NCBI GenBank assembly: GCA_947472765.1
Contig: CANJCM010000018.1
Location: 1 to 63,494, forward strand
From: Opitutia bacterium
GTDB lineage: Bacteria; Verrucomicrobiota; Verrucomicrobiia; Opitutales; Opitutaceae
Length of the DNA stretch: 63,494 bases
Direction of reading: 5' to 3'
Shown here: one piece after another, positions 16,813 to 26,372 of the stretch
How positions within the stretch are numbered: the first letter of the stretch is position 1
Layout: every line of letters begins with the position of its first letter
The notes under the pieces: model-generated
The model's input: only the letters and a program-made list of their open reading frames with translations
Database searches by the model: none
Told to the model about the DNA's origin: nothing
Made by a program: the position numbers and the translations under genes

Positions 16813-17586
16813 TTATTTCGGCCCGAGCGCCGGAACCGCGAATCGCGAGGCCGGGACGTCCTCGTTCACCGAGATCCTGTCGAAAGTGATTGTGTAGGTC
16901 CGCACCTTGCCGTCTGGCAGCTTGGTGGAGTTCGTCATCGTCCTGGGAAAGCGGATGCCGTTCACCCGAACCTCACCTTGCTCGCGAATCCCGGAGCCGT
17001 TCTCCGTCTCGCTGTAGACGAGCCGGCCCGTCGCGAGGTCAAAGTAACGATAGAAGATGATCGTCGGCGCGTGGATGTAGGCGAGTTTCTGGCAGGCGAT
17101 GCCCTCGAACGTCACCGGCCCCAGATCCTCGATCCGCCCACCGATCGTTTCGATCCCGCGGAAAAAGGACAGATTCTCCCAGGTATTGGCGCGCAGGCGT
17201 TTGATTTGATCGGTGCCGAGAAGTGACTGCCGCCATTTGGAGAGGTCGGCGGGATCCTGCAGCCGCTGCCAGCCATCGTAACCGTCGAGGGCCGTGACCT
17301 CGACTCGCTGGGTCGTGGTTGCCTGGACCCGCTGGCGGTAGGGCTTCTGAAACACGAGGTCCATGGCGGCCGGAGCCTGCTTCGAAGCTTCCGTCTCCTC
17401 GGCCACGACCAGCGTACCTGTGTAGTGAATGGCCTTAACGGATTCCAGGTCGGCTTCCGTTCCGAGGTAGGCGCGGGCCTTCGCAATCATCGCCGGCTCG
17501 GCCGCGGGGACGGAAATCGCCGCGGCCATGACCACCGCGGCCGTGAGGCTGGCGCGAAAGAGGGAGAACTTCAAAGAGTGAGACAT
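16813..17586 (-). CDS. Exported LolA-like / outer-membrane lipoprotein-sorting protein
   Basis: This 257-residue protein has a signal peptide (about residues 1-27, SLTAAVVMAAAISVPAAEP) and a mature domain with the strand pattern of the LolA/LppX/MucB fold: IHYTGTLVVAEE, QRVEVTALDGYDGW, IACQKLAYIHA, FDLATGRLVYSE and YTITFDRISVNEDVP. Such periplasmic proteins hold lipids or lipoproteins in a hydrophobic cavity, but the exact cargo cannot be read. ATG 17586 is used; the much longer open frame upstream runs antisense-like through guaA and is not coding. It follows guaA by 53 bp. Confidence 0.82.
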   Translation of the reverse strand: MSHSLKFSLFRASLTAAVVMAAAISVPAAEPAMIAKARAYLGTEADLESVKAIHYTGTLVVAEETEASKQAPAAMDLVFQKPYRQRVQATTTQRVEVTALDGYDGWQRLQDPADLSKWRQSLLGTDQIKRLRANTWENLSFFRGIETIGGRIEDLGPVTFEGIACQKLAYIHAPTIIFYRYFDLATGRLVYSETENGSGIREQGEVRVNGIRFPRTMTNSTKLPDGKVRTYTITFDRISVNEDVPASRFAVPALGPK

Positions 17587-17639
17587 CGGGCCGCAGAAAT
17601 AGCCGATCCTCCAGCCGGCCCGCAATGACAAGTTGGCCC

Positions 17640-19178
17640 TTACTCCCACTCGATCGTCGCCGGCGGCTTCGAACTGACGTCGTACACCACCCGCCCCACC
17701 CCACGCACCTCGTTGGTGATGCGGCTGGAGATTTTCTGCATCAGTTCGTGCGGCAGCCGCGCCCAATCCGCGGTCATCGCGTCGATGCTTTCGACGATCC
17801 GGATGGCGATCACGTAGTCGTAAGTGCGCTCGTCGCCAAACACACCGACGGTGCGCACGGGCAGGAACACGCAGAACGATTGCCAGACCTTGTAGTAATA
17901 TCCCGAGGTCATCATCTCCTCCTGCAGCACCGCATCCGCGTTGCGAAGGATCTCGAGTTTCTCGGCGGTCAGATCGCCCATCACCCGAACCCCGAGGCCG
18001 GGCCCCGGGAACGGCTGGCGCCAGACCACTTCGCGGGGCAGCCCGAGGGCGGTGCCGACCTGCCGCACCTCGTCCTTGAACAATTCGCGCAGGGGCTCGA
18101 CCAGCTTGAGCTTCATCCGCTTCGGCAGGCCACCGACATTGTGGTGGGTCTTGATCAGCGAGGCGGGATTGTTGCCGATGGACACGCTCTCGATCACGTC
18201 CGGATAGAGCGTGCCTTGCGCCAGGTACTCGGTGTGTCCGATGGACCTGATGGAGCGTTGGAAAATTTCGACAAAGGTCCGCCCGATGATCTTTCGCTTC
18301 TGCTCCGGCTCCACCACGCCCTTGAGTCGCCGCAGGAAAAGCGAGGAGGCATCGACCACCCGGACGTCGATCTTGAAATTTCGCTGGTAGAGTTTCTCGA
18401 CGTACTCGCGCTCGTTCTTCCGCAGGAGGCCGTTGTCCACGAACACGCACGTCAGCTGCTTCCCAATCGCCTTGTGCAACAACGCCGCGGCGACGGAGGA
18501 ATCGACGCCCCCGGAGAGACCCAAAATCACGCGGCCCTTGCCGACCTGGGCGCGAATTTTCTCCACCGCGTGCGTGATGAAATCGTTCGTCGTCCAGTCC
18601 TGCTTCGCCCCGCAGATGCCGAGCAGGAAATTCCGGATCATGTCCACGCCGCGCTCGGTATGGAAAACCTCGGGATGAAACTGGATGCCGTAGAACCGGC
18701 GCCGGGCATCCTCAATGGCGGCAAAGGGCGAATTCTCGGTCGTGCCGATGGCACGAAACCCCGGCGGCAGCTTGGTCAGCTTGTCACCATGCGAATTCCA
18801 CACACGCAGTTTGCGGGGCAACCCGGCGAAAAGCTTCCCCGGCCGCTGGATGGACAGCACGCCATGGCCGTACTCGCGCTCCTGGCTGTGCTCGACGTCG
18901 CCCTCGAGGAAATGCCCCATCAATTGCACGCCGTAGCAGATGCCGAGCACGGGGACGCCGAGATTGAAAATCTCGCGATCGGGATGCGGCGCCTTCTTCG
19001 CGTAGACGCTCTGAGGGCCGCCCGAGAGAATGATCCCCACCACGTTATCGGCGCGCAGCGTCGCGGCGGGCGTCGAGTAATGGTAGATTTTCGAGTAGAC
19101 CTGACACTCGCGGATCCGCCGCGCGATCACCTGCGTCAGCTGGGACCCAAAGTCGAGGACGGCGATGGTTTGAGGCAT
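17640..19178 (-). CDS. guaA: GMP synthase (glutamine-hydrolysing)
   Basis: The 512-residue protein has the class I glutaminase domain (Cys81 in [21 protein letters not shown]), the ATP pyrophosphatase domain with the P-loop [13 protein letters not shown], and the C-terminal dimerisation domain ending in [11 protein letters not shown]. It turns XMP to GMP with glutamine and ATP. ATG 19178 gives the canonical start [13 protein letters not shown]; the frame extends upstream without family similarity. It is flanked by an alcohol dehydrogenase gene upstream and the LolA-like gene downstream on the same strand. Confidence 0.97.
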   Translation of the reverse strand: MPQTIAVLDFGSQLTQVIARRIRECQVYSKIYHYSTPAATLRADNVVGIILSGGPQSVYAKKAPHPDREIFNLGVPVLGICYGVQLMGHFLEGDVEHSQEREYGHGVLSIQRPGKLFAGLPRKLRVWNSHGDKLTKLPPGFRAIGTTENSPFAAIEDARRRFYGIQFHPEVFHTERGVDMIRNFLLGICGAKQDWTTNDFITHAVEKIRAQVGKGRVILGLSGGVDSSVAAALLHKAIGKQLTCVFVDNGLLRKNEREYVEKLYQRNFKIDVRVVDASSLFLRRLKGVVEPEQKRKIIGRTFVEIFQRSIRSIGHTEYLAQGTLYPDVIESVSIGNNPASLIKTHHNVGGLPKRMKLKLVEPLRELFKDEVRQVGTALGLPREVVWRQPFPGPGLGVRVMGDLTAEKLEILRNADAVLQEEMMTSGYYYKVWQSFCVFLPVRTVGVFGDERTYDYVIAIRIVESIDAMTADWARLPHELMQKISSRITNEVRGVGRVVYDVSSKPPATIEWE

Positions 19179-19271
19179 GGGCGCGGGAAAAACGGAAAGG
19201 ACACGCCAACCCTCCGGGCGGGGCAAGAGCGATCGTGCAATTCCTCGCCAACGTAACCGTCGCGCCACGCG

Positions 19272-20432
19272 CTACCAGGCGGCGCGGTACAACTCCACGA
19301 TCTGCGCGGCGCTTGGCACGACGGGATTGTTCTGCGGGCTGCCCGACGCCAGCGCGTCGTTGGCCATCTTCTCCGCCACGCCGAAAAACCTCTGCTCTTC
19401 CAACCCGGGATAGTCGCGCAGCCGGGGAATGCGGAGCCGGCGGTTCAAATCCTCCAGTCCGAGCACCAAACCCTCCGCCGCCGACCGGTCGGACGAAGCC
19501 GCCTCCGCCCAACGGAGGGTGCGGGCAATCGTGGCGTAACGGTGCTCGGCCCCCGGCAGGGAAAACCGGGTGACCGCCGGCAGCAGCATCGCATTCGAAA
19601 TTCCGTGCGGCACATGGAACAGCGCGCCGACCGGGCGGCTCATGCCGTGCACGAGGCACACACTGCTGTTGGCAAAGGCCATGCCGCCTTGCGTCGCCGC
19701 GATCATCATGCCTTCGCGGGCCACACGATGGCCAGGCTCACGCCACGCTGTTTCCAAGTGCCGGCCGACATTCTCGATACAGGCCAGCGCCAGCGGGTCC
19801 GTCAGCGCATTGGCCAGCCGCGAAACGTACGCCTCGATGCCATGGGTAAGCGTGTCGACCCCGACCGCCGCCGTGAGCCCGGCCGGCATCGAGAGCGTGA
19901 GTTCAAAATCAACGAGCGCCACGGTCGGCACCAGCCGCGGGTCCATCAACAGCATCTTCACGTCCTTCACCGCATCCGTGATGACCGCCGCCTTGGTCAC
20001 CTCACTCCCCGTACCTGCCGTCGTCGGAATCGCAATGAGCGGGGCACTCGCGCGGCCCACCTTGTTCCGTCCCATGTATTGACCCAGCGGAACCGGATTC
20101 GTGGCGAGCATGGCGACGGCTTTCCCGCAATCGATCGGGCTGCCCCCGCCCACTGCCACGACGGCTCCGGCCGAGATCGCGCGGAGGCGCTCCAGCCCGG
20201 CAAGCACGTTGGCCTCGGTCGGATCCGGCTGCACGCCGTCATAGACTCCGCATTCGATGGACCCGGCGCGCAGGTCCGACTCGATCCGGGCGATGAGACC
20301 GGACTGGACCATGTAACGATCGGTGACGATCAGGACGCGACTGAGGCCGAGCCGGCGCAGTTGCGGGACCAGTTCGGCGACGGCACCAGCGCCACTGATC
20401 ACCGTGGCGGGAATATTAAATTGAGCGCACAT
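19272..20432 (-). CDS. Iron-type alcohol dehydrogenase
   Basis: The 386-residue protein belongs to the group III (iron-containing) alcohol dehydrogenases. The NAD(P) site shows VVAVGGGSPIDCGKAVA and IPTTAGTGSEVTKAAVI, and metal ligands are in VDTLTHGIEAYVS and LVHGMSRPVGALFHVPHG. It should interconvert an alcohol and aldehyde or ketone; the substrate is not predictable, although 1,3-propanediol and butanol dehydrogenases share these motifs. ATG 20432 (MCAQFNIP) is used; a TTG further upstream abuts the receiver gene's stop. The lone receiver gene is 42 bp upstream and may be co-transcribed. Confidence 0.93.
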   Translation of the reverse strand: MCAQFNIPATVISGAGAVAELVPQLRRLGLSRVLIVTDRYMVQSGLIARIESDLRAGSIECGVYDGVQPDPTEANVLAGLERLRAISAGAVVAVGGGSPIDCGKAVAMLATNPVPLGQYMGRNKVGRASAPLIAIPTTAGTGSEVTKAAVITDAVKDVKMLLMDPRLVPTVALVDFELTLSMPAGLTAAVGVDTLTHGIEAYVSRLANALTDPLALACIENVGRHLETAWREPGHRVAREGMMIAATQGGMAFANSSVCLVHGMSRPVGALFHVPHGISNAMLLPAVTRFSLPGAEHRYATIARTLRWAEAASSDRSAAEGLVLGLEDLNRRLRIPRLRDYPGLEEQRFFGVAEKMANDALASGSPQNNPVVPSAAQIVELYRAAW

Positions 20433-20474
20433 GCGATAAAGCGAATCCGCCGCCTGACGGTCTGCTGACCTCAA

Positions 20475-20873
20475 TCAGTAGCACCAGACGGGAGGCGCAA
20501 ACGCGAGGTCTACGGCGGCCAGAAGCTGCTCCCGATTGAAGGGTTTGATGACCGCGGCGTGCGCTCCCCAGCCGCGGGCGAGTTTGAGGCAGTTATCGCC
20601 TTCCACATATTTTCCGCCGCCGGAAATCGCCAAAATGCGTGGTGCCGGCTGACCAGCCTTCACGTGTGAGATCAGCTCCAAACCGTCTCCGTCCGGCATC
20701 AAAATATCCGTAACCACGAGATCGAATTTCCGCGTCCCAAACAGCAGTGCCGCCTCCTTCGCAGTTCCCGCCGACTGGACCGAATGTCCGGCCGCCTGGA
20801 GCCAGCAGGTAATCAAGACCCGCAGGTTCTCGTCGTCATCCGCCAGCAGAATGGAAAGCGCCTTCCGAGCCAC
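20475..20873 (-). CDS. Stand-alone response-regulator receiver protein
   Basis: The 132-residue form is a single CheY-like receiver domain. ILLADDDENLR gives the acidic pocket, LVVTDILMPDGDGLEL the phospho-acceptor Asp, ILAISGGG the conserved Ser/Thr strand and AAVIKPF the Lys. No output domain follows. The start is uncertain: I propose GTG 20873, which is eight residues before the first strand, with AAGG about nine bases upstream. The frame stays open to 21062 and would add 63 basic residues with a CPNC motif, which look non-coding. No histidine kinase is near. Confidence 0.8.
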   Translation of the reverse strand: MARKALSILLADDDENLRVLITCWLQAAGHSVQSAGTAKEAALLFGTRKFDLVVTDILMPDGDGLELISHVKAGQPAPRILAISGGGKYVEGDNCLKLARGWGAHAAVIKPFNREQLLAAVDLAFAPPVWCY

Positions 20874-21117
20874 GCGGCCGACCTTGGTGGCGTCATCCGT
20901 CCGGCGCAAGCGCGCGTGACCAACTTGGCGGGCGCTCGTGACCAGCGGCTTCAAGCCGGCCTCGATCGCAGCGCGACGCGGATCGCGAACTTCGCGACGC
21001 CTCGCGCCCCTCCTGCCAGCGAATCGTCGCGTGCAATTCGGGCAAACAATCCATCCGCCCAATCTTCACGTGTAAGCCGCGGCGCAGAAGCCGGAGGACC
21101 GCCTCCCTCCACCCGGC

Positions 21118-21345
21118 TCAGAACTTCAACCGCGCGTTGGCGTGCCCGCATTTTGGACACGGGCTCATTTCCGACCCCGGAGGCGCGGAGTACAATGCTC
21201 CGCACCGAATGCAGTGAAACGTGGTCTTGCGTCGCTCGAGTTCGAACCGGCGATGGTCACGGCGATCGTACCACAGCCACAGCGCCAGAAAGACTGCGGC
21301 AACCAGGACGCAGTAGACGACGACAGCGGAGGAAAGCTCGAGCAT
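21118..21345 (-). CDS. Small membrane-anchored zinc-ribbon protein
   Basis: The 75-residue protein has one N-terminal membrane helix (about residues 5-24, VVVYCVLVAAVFLALWLWY), a basic stretch (DRRDHRRFELERRK) and a C-terminal zinc ribbon with CIRCGALY and CPKCGHAN. The ribbon would face the cytosol if the positive-inside rule holds. ATG 21345 is chosen because it places the helix at the N-terminus. Function is unknown. It lies between the rplQ terminator and a 244-base stretch without a supported gene. Confidence 0.7.
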   Translation of the reverse strand: MLELSSAVVVYCVLVAAVFLALWLWYDRRDHRRFELERRKTTFHCIRCGALYSAPPGSEMSPCPKCGHANARLKF

Positions 21346-21440
21346 GGAGTGAGGTTGGCGCCCCGCCCGCGTAACGCCAAGCGCCCAGCGAAGGCTGCCG
21401 GGCCGAGGTGCCCCCTTGGCCAACCGCCTCCATGTCTGCC

Positions 21441-21474
21441 AAAAAAAACGCGCCGGGCGTGAGCCCGGCGCGTT
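21441..21474 (-). terminator. Rho-independent terminator after rplQ
   Basis: Read on the minus strand, a perfect 12-bp stem (AACGCGCCGGGC with GCCCGGCGCGTT, 21447-21458 and 21463-21474) has a 4-base loop and is followed by eight T residues. It lies 22 bases after the rplQ stop and closes the ribosomal protein series. Confidence 0.93.
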
Positions 21475-21496
21475 GTAATGTTAAGTGAGAGCTACC

Positions 21497-22012
21497 TTAG
21501 GAACTCTTCGTCTCGCTGGCAGGAGCAGCCGATTCCGCCGGCGCGGCCGCCGGAGCTTCGGACTTCGCCACCTTGGCCTTTTTGGCCTTGGCCGGCTTGC
21601 GCGCCTTCGACTTCTTGTAACCCGGATCGTCCGCCTTCACGAATTCGATCAGCGCGAGTTCCGCCGCATCGCTGATGCGCTGGGGACCGAGCTTGTAGAT
21701 GCGGGTGTAGCCGCCGTTGCGGTTGACGAACTCCTTGTAGGTCTCGTTGAAGAGCTTCGTGATGGCGTCCTCGTCGCGGACATCGGCGAGCGCGAGACGT
21801 CGCAGATGAATCGCATCCTTCTTCTCGGTCTTCGCCGCGGCCTGCTTGGCCTTCGTGATGACCTTCTCGATGAAGGGACGTAGGGCCTTCGCCTTGGTCA
21901 AGGTGGTCTGGATGCGACCGTGGGTGATGAGCGACGTGGCGAGGTTGGACAACATCGCCCGACGGTGCTCGCGGGTCACGCCCAGGGAGGCGTGGTGTTT
22001 ATTGTGACGCAT
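21497..22012 (-). CDS. rplQ: 50S ribosomal protein L17
   Basis: L17 lines the polypeptide exit region of the 50S subunit. The first 115 residues match the family (MRHNKHHASLGVTREHRRAM onwards). The protein is 171 residues, some 50 more than the usual bacterial form, because of a Lys/Ala/Glu-rich low-complexity tail (KARKPAKAKKAKVAKSEAPA region). ATG 22012 is the family start. It ends the alpha operon and follows rpoA by 174 bases filled with AT-rich repeats. Confidence 0.97.
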   Translation of the reverse strand: MRHNKHHASLGVTREHRRAMLSNLATSLITHGRIQTTLTKAKALRPFIEKVITKAKQAAAKTEKKDAIHLRRLALADVRDEDAITKLFNETYKEFVNRNGGYTRIYKLGPQRISDAAELALIEFVKADDPGYKKSKARKPAKAKKAKVAKSEAPAAAPAESAAPASETKSS

Positions 22013-22186
22013 GGTATTGGTTTGGTTTCGGGCCCCGATCGGCAATCCGGTCGCAGCGTTGGGCGGCAGCGGACGGCGCGAGGCCCGGTAAATTTTCGAA
22101 TTCTATTTCCCGATTCTCGATTCTGACGGAAGCGGAATTTTCGACTGCCGGGGCAATCGAAAATCCACGACGAAAATCGAAGGTGC

Positions 22187-23188
22187 TCAGCCTTCCTTCT
22201 TGGTGTCGAGCAGGCGCTCGTCGAACTTCATGCCCAGGGACAAACCGAGGGCCTCGAGCTTCTCCTTGATCTCGTTGAGCGACTTCTTGCCGAAATTGCG
22301 GTACTTGAGCATTTCCTGCTCCGTCTTCATCGCCAGCTCGCCGACGGTCGTGATGTTGGCGTTGTTGAGGCAGTTGGCCGCACGAACCGAGAGTTCGATT
22401 TCGTTGACCGACATGTTGAGCAGCTTGCGAAGCTTGTTCTGCTCCTCGCTGACCTCGGACTGCTGGTTCTCGAACTCGTAGGCTTCTTCGCTGACGCGAT
22501 CGAAGACATCGAGGTGGTGCTTGAGAATGGAAGCCGCCTGCTTGAGCGCGTCATCCGGAGTGATGCGGCCGTCGGTCCAGATCTCGAGGATCAACTTGTC
22601 GTAGTCCGTGATCTGGCCCACGCGCGTCGCCTCGACGGCGTATTTCACGAGGCGAACCGGAGAGAAGAGGGAGTCGATCGGAATGACGCCAATCGCCTGT
22701 TCCTCTTTCTTGTTGTCGACGCCGGGATAATAGCCGCGGCCCGTCTTGATCTCGATTTCCGCCTCGAAGGAACGCTTCGAGTCGAGGGTGCAGATGACCT
22801 GGTCGGGATTGACGATCTGGATATTGGCGTCGGCCTGAATATCGGCAGCCGTGACCGGACCCGCCTTCGTGGCCTTGATCTGCAGCGTGATCGCCTCGCG
22901 TTTGGTCGAAACGATCAGGATTTTCTTCAGGTTCAGGACGATGTCGGTCACATCCTCGACCACATTGTCGATGGACTGGAACTCGTGATTAACGCCGTCG
23001 ATCTTGATGGACGAAATGGCCGCGCCCTCGATCGAGCTGAGCAGCACGCGACGCAGCGAGTTGCCGACGGTGTGTCCATAACCGGCCTCGAAGGGCTCGG
23101 CGATGAACTTGGCATACGTGGGCGTGGAGCCTTCCTCGACCTTGGTGAGCTTACTGGGGAGTTCGAACTTTCCGAGACGTTTAGGCAT
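22187..23188 (-). CDS. rpoA: RNA polymerase subunit alpha
   Basis: The 333-residue subunit has the full N-terminal assembly domain (about 1-230, with GYGHTVGNSLRRVLLSS) and a C-terminal domain (about 255-333, with SVRAANCLNNANI and YRNFGKKSLNEIKEKL) that binds UP elements and activators. Length and spacing are standard. It sits between rpsD and rplQ, the classical alpha-operon order. No Shine-Dalgarno-like sequence is visible just upstream of the ATG. Confidence 0.98.
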   Translation of the reverse strand: MPKRLGKFELPSKLTKVEEGSTPTYAKFIAEPFEAGYGHTVGNSLRRVLLSSIEGAAISSIKIDGVNHEFQSIDNVVEDVTDIVLNLKKILIVSTKREAITLQIKATKAGPVTAADIQADANIQIVNPDQVICTLDSKRSFEAEIEIKTGRGYYPGVDNKKEEQAIGVIPIDSLFSPVRLVKYAVEATRVGQITDYDKLILEIWTDGRITPDDALKQAASILKHHLDVFDRVSEEAYEFENQQSEVSEEQNKLRKLLNMSVNEIELSVRAANCLNNANITTVGELAMKTEQEMLKYRNFGKKSLNEIKEKLEALGLSLGMKFDERLLDTKKEG

Positions 23189-23242
23189 GGCGGTGAGCGC
23201 TGACGTTGAGACGTGAGAAGTGAAAGGTGGACGAAGCGGAGC

Positions 23243-23854
23243 TTAGAAGCGGGAGTAAAACTCAACGATGATCTGCTCGTTGACATCCTGCGTCATCTCT
23301 TCGCGCGTCGGGAGCCGCACCACGGTGGCCTTGAAGGTCTCCGGATTCATGGTCAGCCAGCCCGGGACATTGCGGACGCGGTTTTCCTCGAGGCACCGGG
23401 TCGCGAGCTGCCGGGAAGCCGGCGTGTTCTTGACCTCGATTTCATCGCCCGGTTGCACGTTGTAGCTCGCGATGTCGACCTTGTGGCCGTTGACGCGGAT
23501 GTGGCCGTGGTTGACGAACTGGCGGGCGGCCGCGCGGCTCTTCGCCAGGCCGAGAAGATAGATCGTGCTGTCGAGACGGGACTCAAGCAGCTGGAGGAAG
23601 CGTTCGCCGGTGACGCCGCGTTCCTTCTTCGCGATCTCGAACAGGCGCCGGAACTGACGCTCAAGGAGCCCGTAGATGTAACGGAGCTTCTGCTTTTCGT
23701 TCAGGCCGACGGCGTACTCCGAGACCTTGCGCTTGAGCTTCGCGCCGTGCTGGCCGGGGGGGAAACCGCGGCGTTCAAACGCCTTGCCGGAGCCGAGAAT
23801 GTGCTGGCCGAAGCGACGGCTGATGCGGGTGGTGGGGCCGGTATAACGAGCCAT
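23243..23854 (-). CDS. rpsD: 30S ribosomal protein S4
   Basis: The 203-residue S4 binds the 5' domain of 16S rRNA and helps start 30S assembly. The S4 RNA-binding domain is in the middle (ESRLDSTIYLLGLAKSRAAA and RQFVNHGHIRVNG). The N-terminus (MARYTGPTTRISRRFG) has no CxxC zinc knuckle, so this is the zinc-free type. An AGGA sequence sits nine bases before the ATG. In many bacteria S4 represses its own operon, and rpoA follows here as usual. Confidence 0.98.
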   Translation of the reverse strand: MARYTGPTTRISRRFGQHILGSGKAFERRGFPPGQHGAKLKRKVSEYAVGLNEKQKLRYIYGLLERQFRRLFEIAKKERGVTGERFLQLLESRLDSTIYLLGLAKSRAAARQFVNHGHIRVNGHKVDIASYNVQPGDEIEVKNTPASRQLATRCLEENRVRNVPGWLTMNPETFKATVVRLPTREEMTQDVNEQIIVEFYSRF

Positions 23855-23906
23855 GATGAATTCCTGATGTTAAAATTGAGAGGAGGATTCCGAGGACGCG
23901 AAGTGC

Positions 23907-24549
<643 letters not shown>

Positions 24550-24621
24550 GATCTTTTGGGATGGGCTATTCGCGAGGAAGAAGCAGGGAACCTGCTCTCA
24601 CCCGCCAGCCGGCTATAATTT

Positions 24622-25002
24622 TTAGGCTTCCTTAACTTTGGTGACGCCAACGGTCTTGCGCGGGCCCTTGCGGGTACGGGCGTTGGTGCTGGTGCGCTGG
24701 CCGCGGACCGGGAGTCCACGGCGGTGGCGGATGCCACGATAACAATTGATCGCCTGGAGGCGCTTCAGGTTGGCGGCGATTTCGCGGCGAAGGTCGCCCT
24801 CGAGCACCCACTTGTGCTCGGTAATGAGATGCAGAATCTTGTTCAGCTGCTCTTCCGTGAGGTCCTGCGCACGCATGTTTGCATCAAGGCCGGCTTCCTT
24901 GACCAGCAGGTCAGCCCGCGTGGGGCCGATGCCATTGATATAGCGAAGCGAGTACGCGACTTTCTTTTTGGCAGGAATATCTACGCCGAGGAGACGAGGC
25001 AT
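24622..25002 (-). CDS. rpsM: 30S ribosomal protein S13
   Basis: The 126-residue S13 sits in the 30S head and contacts the P-site tRNA and L5. The family start [19 protein letters not shown], the helix-two-turn-helix region and the basic ending ([17 protein letters not shown]) are complete. It lies 81 bases after map. The rpmJ and infA genes often found just before rpsM are not in that gap. Confidence 0.97.
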   Translation of the reverse strand: MPRLLGVDIPAKKKVAYSLRYINGIGPTRADLLVKEAGLDANMRAQDLTEEQLNKILHLITEHKWVLEGDLRREIAANLKRLQAINCYRGIRHRRGLPVRGQRTSTNARTRKGPRKTVGVTKVKEA

Positions 25003-25083
25003 GGTGTGATGTGAGTTAAGTTAGGCGCGCCGGAAGCGCGGTTGAGAGGGTTGAAAAGTGTGGGAAAAAATTGATGTGCAGCG

Positions 25084-25869
25084 TCAGGCAACGCGGGCCG
25101 CAGCGCGGGGAACGGTGAGGATTTCCGGTCCCTGTTCGGTTGTGAGCACAGTGTGTTCGAAGTGAGCCGAGGGCGATCCGTCCGCGGTTACAATCGTCCA
25201 TCCGTCCGAGAGCGTCTTGGTCTTGTAAGCCCCGAGGTTGACCATCGGCTCAATCGCCAAAGTCATCCCGGGTCGAATGCGATCCCCGCTACCCTTGCGG
25301 CCGAAGTTCGGGATCTCAGGCGGTTCGTGCATCGAGACGCCGACGCCGTGTCCGACCATGTCGCGCACCACGCTGAATCCGTTGGCCTCGACGTAGGTCT
25401 GAACGGCCGCGGAGATGTCTCCGATCCGATTTCCAACCTGCGCCGCACGCACTCCGAGTTCGAGCGACTCCCGCGTGACGCGGAGCAGCTTTTCAATCGC
25501 AGGGGTGACTGCCCCAACGGGAACAGAGTAGGCATTGTCGCCAACGTAGCCTTCGTACCATACGACGACATCGAGAGAGACGATGTCGCCTTCATGAAGG
25601 ACGCGACGCAGCGAGGGAATACCGTGAACGACTTCATCGTTCACTGAGATGCAGGTGTGCGCCGGATAGCGGCGTGAACCGTGCTGGTAGCCATAACAGG
25701 CACTTCGGGCTCCAAGCCGGGCGATGTGGTCGCGGCCGGCTTCTTCCAAGTCCTGAGTCGTGATGCCAGGCCGGACCAGCGGCTTGAGTTGATCAAGCAC
25801 CGTCGCAGCAATGGCACACGCCTCTCGCATCCGGGCGATACCCTCTCGATTTTTGATCGGGATCGTCAT
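25084..25869 (-). CDS. map: Methionine aminopeptidase, type I
   Basis: The 261-residue enzyme removes N-terminal Met from new proteins. All five metal ligands of the family are recognisable: the two Asp in SLDVVVWYEGYVGDN, the His in MVGHGVGVSMHEPP, and Glu in LAIEPMVN and HFEHTVL. There is no N-terminal zinc finger, so it is a type Ia enzyme. It lies four bases after the degenerate adenylate kinase gene, in the normal secY-adk-map order. Confidence 0.97.
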   Translation of the reverse strand: MTIPIKNREGIARMREACAIAATVLDQLKPLVRPGITTQDLEEAGRDHIARLGARSACYGYQHGSRRYPAHTCISVNDEVVHGIPSLRRVLHEGDIVSLDVVVWYEGYVGDNAYSVPVGAVTPAIEKLLRVTRESLELGVRAAQVGNRIGDISAAVQTYVEANGFSVVRDMVGHGVGVSMHEPPEIPNFGRKGSGDRIRPGMTLAIEPMVNLGAYKTKTLSDGWTIVTADGSPSAHFEHTVLTTEQGPEILTVPRAAARVA

Positions 25870-25873
25870 GGGC

Positions 25874-26353
25874 TCAATTTACACCCGCCGAGGCGGACAT
25901 AAATGCAGGTACCGGTAAACCGGGCGCTGCAGGGCCGCCCGGCTCCATCAGGAGACCGAGCGTGCGATAGTGTTCAACAACAGCAGCGAAGGAGCCGGAC
26001 TCGGCAAAGATGACGCTATGCAGCGTTTCGTTGCGGGTCTCGAGCCATTCGTCGAACACTTGGGCTTGGAGCAGCGTAGCCGGGAAGTCCGTGAGGACAA
26101 ATCCCGCATCAGGTTTGCGCGCGAAGAACCAGCGGCGCATCAGCGCGAGCGTGGCAGCTTCCTCCGCCGCGGCGTTGGCCGGGCGGCGCGAAATCTCGGG
26201 CCCTTTCAGGCGGGCCGGAGAGACGTGCTCAATATTCAAAGAACGGGCCTGGTTAACCAGTGTTTCCAAAGCGGAATCCGGTAAACCGAGGAGAAGGAAC
26301 TTCGCCTTGGCGCGAGCGCCGGAAGCGATGAAGGGGTCGGAGATGCCAGCCAT
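25874..26353 (-). CDS. Degenerate adenylate kinase-like protein
   Basis: This 159-residue protein lies where adk is usually found, between secY and map. Its fold pattern follows adenylate kinase: FLLLGLPDSALET (residues 19-31) aligns with the P-loop, GFVLTDFPATLLQAQVFDEW (84-103) with the GFxLDGFPRTxxQA segment, and VVEHYRTLGLLMEPGG (125-140) with the C-terminal YY..G.L...DG segment. The P-loop lysine is Leu29, the glycines are lost, and the conserved Arg of FPRT is Ala. The LID domain is absent. I infer a pseudoenzyme. ATG 26353 is used; a GTG three bases earlier is possible. Confidence 0.72.
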   Translation of the reverse strand: MAGISDPFIASGARAKAKFLLLGLPDSALETLVNQARSLNIEHVSPARLKGPEISRRPANAAAEEAATLALMRRWFFARKPDAGFVLTDFPATLLQAQVFDEWLETRNETLHSVIFAESGSFAAVVEHYRTLGLLMEPGGPAAPGLPVPAFMSASAGVN

Positions 26354-26372
26354 CACGCCCGGAGTAAAGAAC

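Noticed and set aside
17587-18450. Upstream extension of the LolA-like gene's frame, running through guaA
   Set aside because: It lies on the same strand as guaA in another frame, is Arg-rich without domain features, and guaA is beyond doubt.
17625-19256. 543-codon plus-strand frame opposite guaA
   Set aside because: Antisense shadow of GMP synthase with no recognisable motif.
20874-21062. N-terminal extension of the receiver protein with a CPNC motif
   Set aside because: The 63 residues are Arg-rich, contain only one CxxC and overlap other short frames; no family match is apparent.
25003-25083. rpmJ or infA between map and rpsM
   Set aside because: The 81-base gap has no frame of the right size or motif on either strand.
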